Of a stretch of DNA of 64,000 nt, positions 1 through 8,536 are shown in pieces. How positions within the stretch are numbered: the first letter of the stretch is position 1; every line of letters starts with the position of its first letter. Source of the DNA: Amphritea japonica ATCC BAA-1530 (lineage in GTDB: Bacteria > Pseudomonadota > Gammaproteobacteria > Pseudomonadales > Balneatricaceae); assembly GCF_016592435.1 (NCBI RefSeq), contig NZ_AP014545.1:3480693-3544692 (forward strand). The letters are read 5' to 3'. The notes under the pieces were generated by a model that worked only from the letters and a program-made list of their open reading frames with translations, had not been told where the DNA came from and searched no databases. Made by a program: the position numbers and the translations under genes.

Positions 1-595
1 GAAAAGCCCAGAAAGGCTTACCTTTCAATTTAAAGCTGTGGGCACATTGCTCAGTATAGGCCAGCAATTGGCAGTCCCCAGGCAAACCATCAGCGTATTG
101 ACGATGCACCGAGATAGCTGAAAAACCATCCGGCGTATCCTGAAACAGCAGATCATCAACGGCTGCTGACGTCAGTGAAACAGGGATAGTACCCATTTCA
201 AATCCGGCATCCTTATGCAGAATTTCACCGCCCAGCGCCAATACCGCTAGTTGAAAGCCAAAGCAGGAGGCAAACACTGGCTTCGCGGTCTCACCACAGT
301 GGCGAATTAGATTCTGACAGGCTTGAATAAAGGGAAACTGATCTGGCTTAAGAACATTAGCTTCGCTGGCACCACCCACTAACAACGCATCATAGTTATC
401 TGCCGCCGAGACCGGGAAATCCGGGGTATCAAACACGTTGAGAATATCAATTTGCTCCAGCGCAACACCGCAGTACTCGGCAAAGCTTAGGTGCTCTTCC
501 ATTCGCACCTGCGCTCCATCACGAATCTGGAGCAACAGAATTTTTAACTGATCTCGGTTTCTGGTATCACTGGAGGTTGCATCTAAGCGGTTCAC
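1..595 (-). CDS. Class I glutamine amidotransferase domain protein (3' end outside window)
   Basis: The reverse strand reads open from about 595 to the window edge, so the C-terminus is missing. The visible part has the class I amidotransferase fold signature: a beta-strand with LLVGGASEAN, then the nucleophile elbow FASCFGFQLAVLALGG around residues 110-125, with the catalytic Cys in ASCFGFQ. Such stand-alone GuaA-like domains release ammonia from glutamine or act as gamma-glutamyl hydrolases; the substrate here cannot be told. The start is taken as GTG at 595 because no ATG fits. The frame stays open further upstream and no strong ribosome site is visible, so the start is uncertain. The catalytic His-Glu pair would lie beyond the window. 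Confidence 0.75.
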   Translation of the reverse strand, partial: MNRLDATSSDTRNRDQLKILLLQIRDGAQVRMEEHLSFAEYCGVALEQIDILNVFDTPDFPVSAADNYDALLVGGASEANVLKPDQFPFIQACQNLIRHCGETAKPVFASCFGFQLAVLALGGEILHKDAGFEMGTIPVSLTSAAVDDLLFQDTPDGFSAISVHRQYADGLPGDCQLLAYTEQCAHSFKLKGKPFWAF

Positions 596-708
596 AACAA
601 GGCCCTTAAAAAGACATCTTAAATATCTGTTAAGGATACCTTGCTCCGATACAGACTCAATAGCCAAAAGCCCTGTCGGCAGATGAGAACCCAGTATTTA
701 AAGGTTTA

Positions 709-1914
709 TTACTTAAGTCCCGGCAAAAAGAAGGGAATATCTATCCGCTTTTCCGTTAACTTGCGGGTAATTATCTGCTTTAGGGGCGCAAAATTGTTAG
801 CGATTCGCAGCGTTGCCTTACGCGCAATCTTCGCTGCAAAGTTATCATTAGTGAATAACCCTACAACCAGATTGGTACCCATATAAAGAGGCTTGGTTAC
901 CCGCATATGCGTACTCTGATACTTTTCCAATACACTGAAAGAGCCGATTTCCCGGCCTTGTTCCAACGCCTTTTTAATCTCTTTTGTCAGCGTTTCCTGA
1001 CTACGCAGCCCTAGGTTAAAGCCGTGAGCAGTCACCGGATGCATGCCCACGGCGGCATCTCCAATCACGGCAAAACGACGACTGACAAACTTGTTTGCAT
1101 GCACCGCGACCAACGGATACAGGTGGCGACGACCATAGAGCTTCATACTACCCAATTGCCCCTGCAGGCGTTGTTCTATATCGGCAGCAAAAGCCTCTTC
1201 GCCCATATTAAAGATACTTTCAGCCTCAGCACTGGATACGGTGACAACTATAGAAGAAAGATTGCCAGTCATCGGCAAAATGGCCAGCGTACGTCCATAG
1301 TGGAAACATTCAAAAGCGGTTTGATTATGGGGCAGGCTGTGTTCCATACGGCACACAATCGCGGTGCGGGAAAAATCTTTCATCGAAGCCGGCACACCCA
1401 TTTTACGACGAGTTTCTGAAAAGCGACTATCTGCTGACACTAGCAAATCACACTCAACCCGGTCACCATTTGAAAGAACAACCCAGGCACTATCTGCTGT
1501 ACTACCCACATCCTCAACTGAAACTTCAGTCAGAAGCTCAACATTATCAATCGGTTCTACAACCTCATAATATGCTTTACGAATTTTATCATTCGGCACC
1601 AGGTAGCCCAGAGCATCCAGGTTAGCTTCAGTGTTATCGAAATTCAGCGTGTAACTCGAATCACCATCCAGCACCTTGGCAGCACAGATTGGTGATACAT
1701 CCTGATCTGCCAGTTGTTGCCAGGCGCCCGAGTTTTTCATCATATCAATCGACAGATGGGTCAGGGCTATTTCCCGACCATCTTCCGGCGGCTGACGCAG
1801 AGTCTCGAGAGATGATCGCTCGACAACCAACACCTTAAGCGCAGTGTCTCCTAATGAGCGAGCAAAGCTAAGACCCGCAGGACCTGCCCCAATAATTACG
1901 ATGTCATATTTCAT
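709..1914 (-). CDS. ubiM: FAD-dependent ubiquinone hydroxylase, UbiM-like
   Basis: A 401-residue flavoprotein of the UbiH/UbiF/Coq6 monooxygenase family. It opens with the dinucleotide motif GAGPAGLSFARSL (residues 8-20), has DGREIALTHLS near residue 50, and carries the second FAD motif GDAAVGMHPVTAHGFNLGLR around residues 285-305. The wording of DGREIALTH, GYLVPN and HPVTAHGFN is closer to UbiM (5-demethoxyubiquinol hydroxylase) than to UbiH or UbiF. The expected role is a membrane-associated aerobic ring hydroxylation in ubiquinone synthesis. ATG at 1914 begins at MKYDIVII; an earlier in-frame start at 1944 would add ten residues with no family counterpart. It is divergent from ilvY, with 227 bases between them. 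Confidence 0.8.
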   Translation of the reverse strand: MKYDIVIIGAGPAGLSFARSLGDTALKVLVVERSSLETLRQPPEDGREIALTHLSIDMMKNSGAWQQLADQDVSPICAAKVLDGDSSYTLNFDNTEANLDALGYLVPNDKIRKAYYEVVEPIDNVELLTEVSVEDVGSTADSAWVVLSNGDRVECDLLVSADSRFSETRRKMGVPASMKDFSRTAIVCRMEHSLPHNQTAFECFHYGRTLAILPMTGNLSSIVVTVSSAEAESIFNMGEEAFAADIEQRLQGQLGSMKLYGRRHLYPLVAVHANKFVSRRFAVIGDAAVGMHPVTAHGFNLGLRSQETLTKEIKKALEQGREIGSFSVLEKYQSTHMRVTKPLYMGTNLVVGLFTNDNFAAKIARKATLRIANNFAPLKQIITRKLTEKRIDIPFFLPGLK

Positions 1915-2141
1915 ACTGAACCCCGGACAAACTACGCCAATCAACGGATATACAAGCGCCCACGTTAACGGCTCAGCTCTTTGATTACCCTAACCCAGAT
2001 CAAGCCGACCAAAGAAAAGTAAATCAGAACAAGCCAGAAGGCTCCTTAAAAAGGCAATAAAATGTATATTTTGTATTGCGAAAAACGTTATATATGCAAC
2101 ACTACATTTCATATTTTGCAACGGACTTATTGTATAACGCT

Positions 2142-3014
2142 ATGGATACCCGCTCCCTGAAACTCTTCATCAGCCTGTGCGACACCCTCCACTTTGGTCG
2201 GGCTAGTGAAGCTTGCCACATCAGCCCTTCAGCCCTGACCCGGGCGATAAAACAATTGGAAGATTCCTTGGGAGTACAACTGTTTGAGCGGGATAACCGT
2301 ACCGTCAGCCTGACACGCGAAGGGCAGAATTTTCAAGACTACGCCCGTGAAGCACTGATTCAGTGGGATGTTGTGCGTAATTCACTGTTAGCTGATGCTC
2401 AGGAGCTACAAGGTGAAATCAGCGTGTATTGCTCAGTCACTGCCAGCTACAGTTTTCTCTATGACATTCTCAGCGACTTCCGTCGACAACACCCTAAAAT
2501 CGAGATAAAACTACACACAGGTGACCCGGAAAATGCAATTCAGCGCGTATTGGCAGGCACCGACGACATCACCATTGCAGCCCGACCAGACACGCTAAAC
2601 GCAGGACTCGCATTCAAACATATCGCAACCTCACCGTTGGTATTTATCGCCCCTCAGAAAGATATACATCTGGACCCTCTCCTCACTGACACACCAGACT
2701 GGTCGCAGGTGCCCATGATTCTGTCTGAAGAAGGCGTCTCACGTAAACGCATCGACCGCTGGTTTAAGGCCCGCCAGGCAAAGCCGATAATCTATGCACA
2801 AGTCGCTGGTAATGAGGCGATCGTCAGTATGGTTAGCCTCGGATTCGGGGTGGGCGTGGTGCCTAAAATAGTTCTGGATAACAGCCCACTGGCAGACCGG
2901 GTACGAATTCTCAATATCAAGCCGGAACTCAAGGCATATGATGTTGGCCTGTTTGCTCTGAAGAAAAAGCTGCAAAGCCCACTCATTGAGGCCTTCTGGT
3001 CACAGATCCAGTAG
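2142..3014 (+). CDS. ilvY: LysR-type regulator IlvY
   Basis: A 290-residue LysR regulator with an N-terminal winged helix (HFGRASEACHISPSALTRAIKQLE, residues 18-41) followed by FERDNRTVSLT and a periplasmic-binding-like effector domain. Specific stretches match what I recall of E. coli IlvY: the DNRTV motif, CSVTASYS, EIKLHTGDPENA, MVSLGFGVGVVP and PLIEAFW. IlvY senses acetolactate and acetohydroxybutyrate and activates ilvC. Here it is not beside ilvC; its divergent neighbour is ubiM, while ilvIH lie 2.5 kb away. The ATG at 2142 gives the family N-terminus MDTRSLK. The 80 bases upstream are very AT-rich and hold TTGC and GCAA half-sites (2078-2099), a possible autoregulatory operator. Confidence 0.88.
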   Translation: MDTRSLKLFISLCDTLHFGRASEACHISPSALTRAIKQLEDSLGVQLFERDNRTVSLTREGQNFQDYAREALIQWDVVRNSLLADAQELQGEISVYCSVTASYSFLYDILSDFRRQHPKIEIKLHTGDPENAIQRVLAGTDDITIAARPDTLNAGLAFKHIATSPLVFIAPQKDIHLDPLLTDTPDWSQVPMILSEEGVSRKRIDRWFKARQAKPIIYAQVAGNEAIVSMVSLGFGVGVVPKIVLDNSPLADRVRILNIKPELKAYDVGLFALKKKLQSPLIEAFWSQIQ

Positions 3015-3049
3015 TACAAGTACATCAAGCCCTGCGTAAGCTATTCACT

Positions 3050-3940
3050 TCATATTCTTTTTCCTGTCGGCTTATTGACCAGAAAGATACCCAGAGCCAC
3101 TAATAGTAAAGCCCCCAGCATATCTAACGAAAGCCGTTCATCGAGAATCAACCAGGCGAGCAGTACGCCAAACAAGGGGGTAAGAAAGGTAAAACTAGCA
3201 ATCTTCGAGGCAGGATAATGACTCAACAGCCAAAACCAGGCTAAATAACCAACAAACGCCATCAAAACGATTTGAAACAATAACGAGCCCACCACCAGCG
3301 GGGTCAGGTTGGTTACACCTGGTTCATTTAACAGCCATGACAACAGCGGCAAAATCACGGCCGAAACCACCAACTGATAAAGCAATACCCGGGAGGCAGA
3401 CAGATGCCTTTGCGGGGATGCTTTCAGGACCACCGTCGTCGCCCCCCAGAAAAGCGCCGCCGCCAATGCCAGGCTATCGCCCAACAGAGTAGCATCACCC
3501 TCGAGAGAATCTCGAAATGCAAAAATCACTCCTGCAAAAGCCACCAACAGCCCCATAACCTGAACGCTTCGAAGGTGCTCGCCCTGAACAAAAAAATGCG
3601 CCCCCAATGCCACAACAAAGGGAGAGGTGTAGAGAAAAATTGTTGTGTGAGAAGCCGTGGTCAGGTCCAGGGCCAGATAGATTAATAAAAATTCGATCGC
3701 AAACAGCACCCCGAGCAGAACACCCCACCAAAAAGTACCATCTCGATAAAAAATTTTCTCACCACGCCACAGCATCCAGAGCATGAGCAGCAATGCCGCA
3801 CCGACAGACCGCAAACCGGCCTGCAGCAAGGGGGATATTCCCTCCAAACCGAACTTAACGACTACCTGGTTGAGACCGAACAACATGCAAAGCCCCACTA
3901 AGAGCAGGATAGCACGACGATCAAATGTCGTTTTAATCAT
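3050..3940 (-). CDS. EamA/DMT-family inner-membrane transporter
   Basis: A 296-residue, strongly hydrophobic protein that fits the ten-helix drug/metabolite transporter fold made of two EamA repeats (roughly residues 10-140 and 150-290). Typical features are an early GLNQVVVKFGLEGISPLLQAG-type stretch and a glycine-rich LTPLFGVLLAWLILDERL segment before the last helix pair. Substrate cannot be assigned; relatives export amino acids or other metabolites. Its start overlaps the end of the upstream thioesterase gene by 4 bases, so the two are probably translated together in a thioesterase-transporter operon. It converges on ilvY, with about 35 bases between them. Confidence 0.85.
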   Translation of the reverse strand: MIKTTFDRRAILLLVGLCMLFGLNQVVVKFGLEGISPLLQAGLRSVGAALLLMLWMLWRGEKIFYRDGTFWWGVLLGVLFAIEFLLIYLALDLTTASHTTIFLYTSPFVVALGAHFFVQGEHLRSVQVMGLLVAFAGVIFAFRDSLEGDATLLGDSLALAAALFWGATTVVLKASPQRHLSASRVLLYQLVVSAVILPLLSWLLNEPGVTNLTPLVVGSLLFQIVLMAFVGYLAWFWLLSHYPASKIASFTFLTPLFGVLLAWLILDERLSLDMLGALLLVALGIFLVNKPTGKRI

Positions 3941-4326
3941 GCGCTGAATAGAGCTTCAAGTTCAGGGGATATATAAGGTCGTCCCCGCTCATTCAGAGCA
4001 GCACCTATCACCAACCCGGCAACACAGACTTTTTCATCTTCGATACGGACAACCCGTTGACGAAAACCAAACTTCACCCGACTGATCCGTTCCAGAGCAA
4101 CCTCGACCCGAAACTTGTCTCCACTCTTTAATGACGCCTTATAATCCAGTTCTGAACGAATCACCACCAGATGAATCCCTGCCTCAGTCAGAACAGCAAA
4201 ATCAATACCACTGTTCAACAAAAACTCATGCCGGGCGTGTTCCAGGTAGTTGAAATAGACCCCGTTATTGACGATACCCTGCATATCCAGCTCATAGTCC
4301 CTTACACCCATCTCAATACTGAACAT
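3937..4326 (-). CDS. Hotdog-fold acyl-CoA thioesterase (4HBT/YbgC type)
   Basis: A 129-residue single hotdog domain. The 4HBT/YbgC signature is clear: VRDYELDMQGIVNNGVYFNYLEHARHEFL (residues 6-34), with the catalytic Asp of the D-x-x-G-I-V-N-N motif. Members hydrolyse acyl-CoA or acyl-ACP thioesters in the cytosol. The start is ATG at 4326 (MFSIEMG) because GGAGG lies at the right distance in front of it. An earlier in-frame ATG at 4386 would add a 20-residue tail, but the ribosome site then falls inside the gene. Its end overlaps the EamA gene by 4 bases and phnN sits 63 bases upstream. Confidence 0.85.
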   Translation of the reverse strand: MFSIEMGVRDYELDMQGIVNNGVYFNYLEHARHEFLLNSGIDFAVLTEAGIHLVVIRSELDYKASLKSGDKFRVEVALERISRVKFGFRQRVVRIEDEKVCVAGLVIGAALNERGRPYISPELEALFSA

Positions 4327-4389
4327 TCTCAATCCTCCAGCCAAAAAAAGAGGGCGCAATAATGCACCCTCCTTAAAGCTATTCATTTT

Positions 4390-4974
4390 TTAGTGGGTTG
4401 AACGAGCCGGCTTAACAGAGTCCGGCGCCATCGACTCAACCAGTTTCAGCAACGCATCAACACCGTCCTGCAAATTAGCATTATTATCGATCAGCTGAAT
4501 ATTATCCGGAAGACTATCGACAATCTGACGGTGACGATTTAACCGTTTGATGATCTCTTCCTCATTTTCCCTGCCGCGTTGGGTCAGTCGCTGATGCAAT
4601 GTATCTTCATCGACTTCAACCAACACCGGAATCAAATTGGGGTAAGCGTGCATGGCAATCTGCAAATACTCACGGGAACCATTAATCACAACATTAACCC
4701 CTTTTGCCAGCCAGTTATCAATTTCAGAACCGATACCGTAGCTATAACCATGGGAGTACCACTGCATAGCAAACATCCCCATGCTGGCACGCATATCAAA
4801 CTCATCAGGGGATAGATGAATATGGTTTTCACCACCAACATTAAGAGCCCGGGTAATATAACGATGGGCAACAAAGCAGCCGTGGCTGGGTTGCAGGCGC
4901 TGACGGCAACCTTCAAGCAAGCTGTCTTTACCGCTGCCTGAAGCGCCCACCAGATAGAGCAATTTTCCACTCAT
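4390..4974 (-). CDS. phnN: Ribose 1,5-bisphosphate phosphokinase PhnN
   Basis: A 194-residue P-loop kinase related to guanylate kinase. Walker A is GASGSGKD at residues 10-17, followed by HRYITRALNVGGENH, where guanylate kinases have a similar nucleotide-binding stretch. PhnN converts ribose 1,5-bisphosphate to PRPP and usually belongs to C-P lyase operons. None of phnG to phnM is visible here; it sits alone at the head of the thioesterase/EamA group. An orphan PhnN may serve PRPP salvage rather than phosphonate use, which is inference. The ATG at 4974 gives MSGKLLYLVGASGSGK, the expected N-terminus. Confidence 0.85.
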   Translation of the reverse strand: MSGKLLYLVGASGSGKDSLLEGCRQRLQPSHGCFVAHRYITRALNVGGENHIHLSPDEFDMRASMGMFAMQWYSHGYSYGIGSEIDNWLAKGVNVVINGSREYLQIAMHAYPNLIPVLVEVDEDTLHQRLTQRGRENEEEIIKRLNRHRQIVDSLPDNIQLIDNNANLQDGVDALLKLVESMAPDSVKPARSTH

Positions 4975-5090
4975 AGAAAGATCTCAGAGTACTATAACCG
5001 GTTAATTTGAGATCAAGAGTAATACGCTTAAAATTGAAACGCCAGTATTGATTAAGCTCGCCTCAGTATCGCACATCGTCACACAGAAGG

Positions 5091-5288
5091 TCAGGCCAGC
5101 ATCTCCTGCTCGAAGACAACAGCATAGGTATCCTGCCAACGGGGAAACGGATTGGATTGTTGCCACAGGGGTAATCTCTCATATCTGACAATGCCTGAAA
5201 ACTGTACGCCGCTATCCCGGCCGGTCAGTTCTCCCAAAGGAAAAACCAGTAACACCGAAAGCACTACCCACTTAACTGAGTAAATCAT
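5091..5288 (-). CDS. Small predicted exported or membrane-anchored protein (65 aa), unknown
   Basis: I do not recognise a family. The case for a gene is translational: ATG at 5288 is preceded by GAGGAGG at 6 bases, one of the best ribosome sites in the window. The protein begins with a charged residue followed by a hydrophobic stretch (KWVVLSVLLVFPLGEL, residues 6-21), like a signal peptide or single anchor. A polar, Trp- and Pro-containing tail of about 40 residues follows. A longer in-frame reading to 5504 exists, but its extra N-terminus runs through the ilvH terminator and looks non-coding. It lies between phnN and ilvH on the same strand. Confidence 0.45.
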   Translation of the reverse strand: MIYSVKWVVLSVLLVFPLGELTGRDSGVQFSGIVRYERLPLWQQSNPFPRWQDTYAVVFEQEMLA

Positions 5289-5502
5289 TATAACCTCCTC
5301 AGACAGGTGTTCCCTATCATCGATTTCCAATGACAACGACCCTATGACAATGCCTTTATCCTCAAACCACAAGAGCACTCTGAGCCACCCGCCTCTTCCT
5401 TTGGAACTTTTTCCTCCAGAGGGACCCTTAAGTATAGTCAGGAAAAACAGTTTTTTTGTTAAGTTATCAACTAAGTTGTTCTGTCCACCCGATCTACAGA
5501 CC

Positions 5503-5529
5503 AAAAAAAACCGCTCAATGAGCGGTTTT
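5503..5529 (-). terminator. Intrinsic terminator of ilvIH
   Basis: A perfect 11-bp inverted repeat (AAAACCGCTCA, one-base centre, TGAGCGGTTTT) is followed on the minus strand by a run of eight T. It lies 20 bases after the ilvH stop codon and should end the ilvIH transcript. Confidence 0.9.
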
Positions 5530-5549
5530 AATACAGCAAAGACTGATGA

Positions 5550-6041
5550 TTAGAGACTCAGGACTTTCTCACCTCGAGAGAGGCCCGATACACCCGTACG
5601 CACCACTTCCATAATATGCGCGGTACCCAGCGTCTCAATAAAAGCATCCAGCTTGTCACTGGCACCGGTCAACTGAACAGTATAGGTATTCGGCGTCACA
5701 TCGATGATCTGACCACGGAAAATATCCGCAGTACGCTTAATCTCAGCACGCATCTGACCGTTAGCCTTCAGCTTGATCATCATCAGTTCGCGCTCGATAT
5801 GCTCACCTTCAGTCAGATCCACCACTTTAACCACATCGATCAGCTTATTAAGCTGCTTAGTGATCTGCTCGATCACCTTGTCACTACCAAAAGTAGTCAC
5901 GGTCAGACGAGATAGGGTTGAATCTTCTGTCGGCGCAACCGTCAACGACTCAATATTAAAATTTCGCTGAGCGAAAAGGCCTACAACCCGGGACAGTGCA
6001 CCCGGCTCGTTTTCCATCAACACAGAAATAATATGTCTCAT
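5550..6041 (-). CDS. ilvH: Acetolactate synthase small (regulatory) subunit
   Basis: A 163-residue protein, the same length as E. coli IlvH. The N-terminal ACT domain reads MRHIISVLMENEPGALSRVVGLFAQRNFNIESLTV (residues 1-35), with the conserved glycine and asparagine that shape the valine site. The C-terminal ALS_ss domain follows from about residue 80. It binds and activates the catalytic subunit and confers valine feedback inhibition. The gene starts 2 bases after the ilvI stop, so translation is coupled. A strong terminator follows. Confidence 0.95.
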   Translation of the reverse strand: MRHIISVLMENEPGALSRVVGLFAQRNFNIESLTVAPTEDSTLSRLTVTTFGSDKVIEQITKQLNKLIDVVKVVDLTEGEHIERELMMIKLKANGQMRAEIKRTADIFRGQIIDVTPNTYTVQLTGASDKLDAFIETLGTAHIMEVVRTGVSGLSRGEKVLSL

Positions 6042-6043
6042 GA

Positions 6044-7765
6044 TCAGGTTCTCTCCGTCTTACTCAGCCACATATCACGCATAGAGCCACGTGGCACCTG
6101 CATCGGGTATACATGCTCAAACGGATCTACAGTAATATCCATAAATACCATACGATCTTTCAGGGCAAACGCTTCGGTCATCGCCGCTTCCAAATCTTCG
6201 TACTTCTCAACTTTCATACCCACATGACCATAGGCTTCTACCAACTTAACAAAATCAGGCAGTGATTCCATGTAGGACTGAGAGTGGCGTGACTCATAGT
6301 TCATATCCTGCCACTGACGCACCATACCCAGAGATCCGTTATTCAGGCAGATAACCTTTAAGGGGATATCGTACTGGCTAATGGTAGACAGCTCCTGAAT
6401 ATTCATCTGAATACTGCCTTCTCCGGTAACGCAAACCACTTCCTCATCGGGAAAGTTCATTTTCACGCCCATCGCAGCAGGTAAGCCAAAGCCCATCGTG
6501 CCCAGACCACCAGAGTTAATCCAGCGATTCGGTTTATTAAACTTGTAGTACTGTGCAGCAAACATCTGATGCTGACCTACATCTGAACAGACATAAGCAT
6601 CACCACCAGTAACTTTGCTCAGCATCTCAATAACCTGCTGTGGCTTCATGCTCTCAGAATCATCGGTCCGGAAACGTCCACCATGACGGCCGCGCCATTC
6701 ATCAATCTGCTGCCACCAGGAATCGATCGCTTCTTTTTCAAGCTGCTTCTTACTGCTCTTAACAAGAGAGGTCATCTCCTGCAGAACATGCTTAGCCGGC
6801 CCCACAATAGGGACATCAGCTTTAATCGTTTTAGAGATTGAAGCCGGATCGATATCCACATGGATAATTTTGGCAGTAGGACAGAACTTATCAACACCGT
6901 TCGTTACCCGGTCATCAAACCGTGCACCCACCGCCAGTATCAGATCAGCGTGATGCATCGCCATATTAGCTTCGTAGCTACCGTGCATACCCAACATACC
7001 AATAAACTGACGATCAGTACCCGGATAGCCACCCAGACCCATCAGGGTATTAGTTACCGGTGCATTCAACAACTGCGCCAGCTCGGTCAGTTCAGCGCTG
7101 GCATCACCCATGATGACACCACCACCGGAGTAGATTACCGGACGTTTAGCATCCAGCACCATATCCATCGCTTTCTTAATCTGTCCACTATGACCCCGGC
7201 TGACCGGGTTATAGGAGCGCATTTTGACGCTCTTCGGATATTCATAATCAAAACGATCAGTCGGCGCGGTCATATCCTTAGGAATATCAACGACAACCGG
7301 GCCCGGACGACCACTTTCAGCAATGTGGAACGCTTTCTTGATAATCGTAGGAATATCTTCAGGGTTCTGGACACTAAAGCTATGCTTAACAACGGGACGG
7401 GAGACACCGATCATATCGGTTTCCTGGAACGCATCTTCACCGATCAGGAAGCTCATTACCTGTCCGGTAATAACAACCATCGGAATAGAGTCCATGTAAG
7501 CGGTAGCAATACCGGTCACAGCGTTAGTGGCACCCGGACCTGATGTTACCAATGCGACGCCGGCTTTACCGGTTGCACGGGCATAAGCATCAGCCATATG
7601 GGTCGCCGCCTGCTCATGGCGAACCAGAACGTGTTGTACATCTTCCTGCCGGAACAGTGCATCATAAATATGCAGCAGTGCTCCACCGGGATAACCGTAG
7701 ATGTGTTTCACACCCTCATCTTTAAGGGCGCGAATTACCATTTCGCCGCCTGAAAGTTGTTCCAC
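6044..7765 (-). CDS. ilvI: Acetolactate synthase large (catalytic) subunit
   Basis: A 573-residue ThDP-dependent enzyme, close to the 574 of E. coli IlvI. It condenses two pyruvates, or pyruvate and 2-oxobutyrate, as the first common step of branched-chain amino acid synthesis. Visible landmarks are [14 protein letters not shown] and the catalytic Glu in [19 protein letters not shown] (near residue 50). The [29 protein letters not shown] stretch is the ThDP/Mg motif (about residues 440-470). The start codon is GTG at 7765 with GAGG in front. Upstream lies a long structured leader (7766-8030), suggesting attenuation control. Often annotated ilvB. Confidence 0.95.
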   Translation of the reverse strand: MEQLSGGEMVIRALKDEGVKHIYGYPGGALLHIYDALFRQEDVQHVLVRHEQAATHMADAYARATGKAGVALVTSGPGATNAVTGIATAYMDSIPMVVITGQVMSFLIGEDAFQETDMIGVSRPVVKHSFSVQNPEDIPTIIKKAFHIAESGRPGPVVVDIPKDMTAPTDRFDYEYPKSVKMRSYNPVSRGHSGQIKKAMDMVLDAKRPVIYSGGGVIMGDASAELTELAQLLNAPVTNTLMGLGGYPGTDRQFIGMLGMHGSYEANMAMHHADLILAVGARFDDRVTNGVDKFCPTAKIIHVDIDPASISKTIKADVPIVGPAKHVLQEMTSLVKSSKKQLEKEAIDSWWQQIDEWRGRHGGRFRTDDSESMKPQQVIEMLSKVTGGDAYVCSDVGQHQMFAAQYYKFNKPNRWINSGGLGTMGFGLPAAMGVKMNFPDEEVVCVTGEGSIQMNIQELSTISQYDIPLKVICLNNGSLGMVRQWQDMNYESRHSQSYMESLPDFVKLVEAYGHVGMKVEKYEDLEAAMTEAFALKDRMVFMDITVDPFEHVYPMQVPRGSMRDMWLSKTERT

Positions 7766-7800
7766 AATAGTATCCTCAAATCACACGCCAACCATTGGCA

Positions 7801-8020
7801 TGTCTAAAAATTCTGATACTGGAGGATGTAATGAATCGCCTACTGGGAACAAAACAACCTCCAGCAGGCTTTTGCGTAGGTGACCGGTACGGTCAGAGAA
7901 AGGCAAAAGCAACTCTTCATCCGGTGATTAAGTGTGGGTACACACTGTAAACCCGGGAAAATAAGCTGGGTGTGCTTATCAGGTTTCTGCTTCGGGGTAA
8001 CCTACTTAACGCAGAAACAC
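7801..8020 (-). promoter_or_regulatory. Structured leader of ilvIH with mutually exclusive hairpins (candidate attenuator)
   Basis: Reading the minus strand towards ilvI, several perfect inverted repeats follow one another. GTTTCTGC (8018-8011) pairs with GCAGAAAC (7990-7983). ATAAGC (7979-7974) pairs with GCTTAT (7966-7961), AGTGTG (7946-7941) with CACACT (7936-7931), and GCTTTTGC (7910-7903) with GCAAAAGC (7875-7868). The segment from 7869 has two exclusive partners: GCCTGCTGG (7869-7861) can pair with CCAGTAGGC (7846-7838), or CTGGAGG (7864-7858) with CCTCCAG (7825-7819). An AT-rich stretch with five T follows at about 7810. Such switching is the logic of an attenuator. No run of Ile/Leu/Val codons typical of enteric leader peptides was found. 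The ilvB-OMG RNA motif described upstream of ilvB in marine gammaproteobacteria is a candidate identity. Confidence 0.6.
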
Positions 8021-8182
8021 TAAATTGTGGTGTGTATTCTGCCAGCAGCACAACCATTGTTCAAGGGATGATCAGCGATAAAATTAAATTTCACGCATCC
8101 GGAAACCTATAGCTGCAGATACGGTTATGACAGTGCTATAGTGAATCCAAAGTATTTGTCATTTTCAGTCGGAGATCGTTGC

Positions 8183-8449
8183 ATGAGCACTGCTACAATA
8201 AAAAACAAGGAACGAGCTATAGATGAGCTGGTTTCGGTGTTGCGCAAAATATTCGAGGAGCCAGAAATCTGTGCGGCTGCAATGGAAATCGCGCGTAAGC
8301 ATCTGCAGGACGAGCACGCCAATGTGAAAATTGCTGATGAGCTATCCGCCACCACCAGCGTTAAAATCCCAGTAGAACACAGCGAAGCAGACACGCTATT
8401 TCTGGATATGCTAAAGGATCTGGTGCGAGACGAGCAGGCACTGTACTAA
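8183..8449 (+). CDS. Hypothetical acidic helical protein (88 aa)
   Basis: No family recognised. The protein is short, soluble, acidic and rich in helix-forming residues, with no signal peptide or cysteine motif beyond a single Cys. ATG at 8183 is chosen because GGAG lies 8 bases upstream and MSTATIKNKERAIDEL is a clean N-terminus; an earlier start at 8141 would extend it by 14 residues. It is divergent from ilvIH, converges on tyrS, and is followed by a terminator shared with tyrS. It is probably a real small gene, since the reading frame fills the whole gap between two regulatory regions. Confidence 0.6.
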   Translation: MSTATIKNKERAIDELVSVLRKIFEEPEICAAAMEIARKHLQDEHANVKIADELSATTSVKIPVEHSEADTLFLDMLKDLVRDEQALY

Positions 8450-8465
8450 GCGATCCTCATTTCAC

Positions 8466-8517
8466 AAAAAAAACGCGCATCCCTGTTCTTGAAAAAGAGA
8501 AGGTTACGCGTTTTTTT
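8466..8517. terminator. Bidirectional terminator between the 88-aa gene and tyrS
   Basis: A-run plus CGCG on the left and CGCG plus seven T on the right form an imperfect long hairpin with a T-tract on either strand. It lies between the stop codons of two convergent genes. Confidence 0.7.
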
Positions 8518-8536
8518 ATGCTTAGAAAGACCTGAA

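Noticed and set aside
3937-4386. Longer start of the thioesterase gene at 4386
   Set aside because: The additional 20 residues have no family counterpart and the best ribosome site sits inside them, before the ATG at 4326.
6860-7543. A 227-residue open frame on the plus strand inside ilvI
   Set aside because: It is antisense to a strongly conserved gene, shows unnatural His/Thr/Arg richness, and has no ribosome site. It mirrors the codon bias of ilvI.
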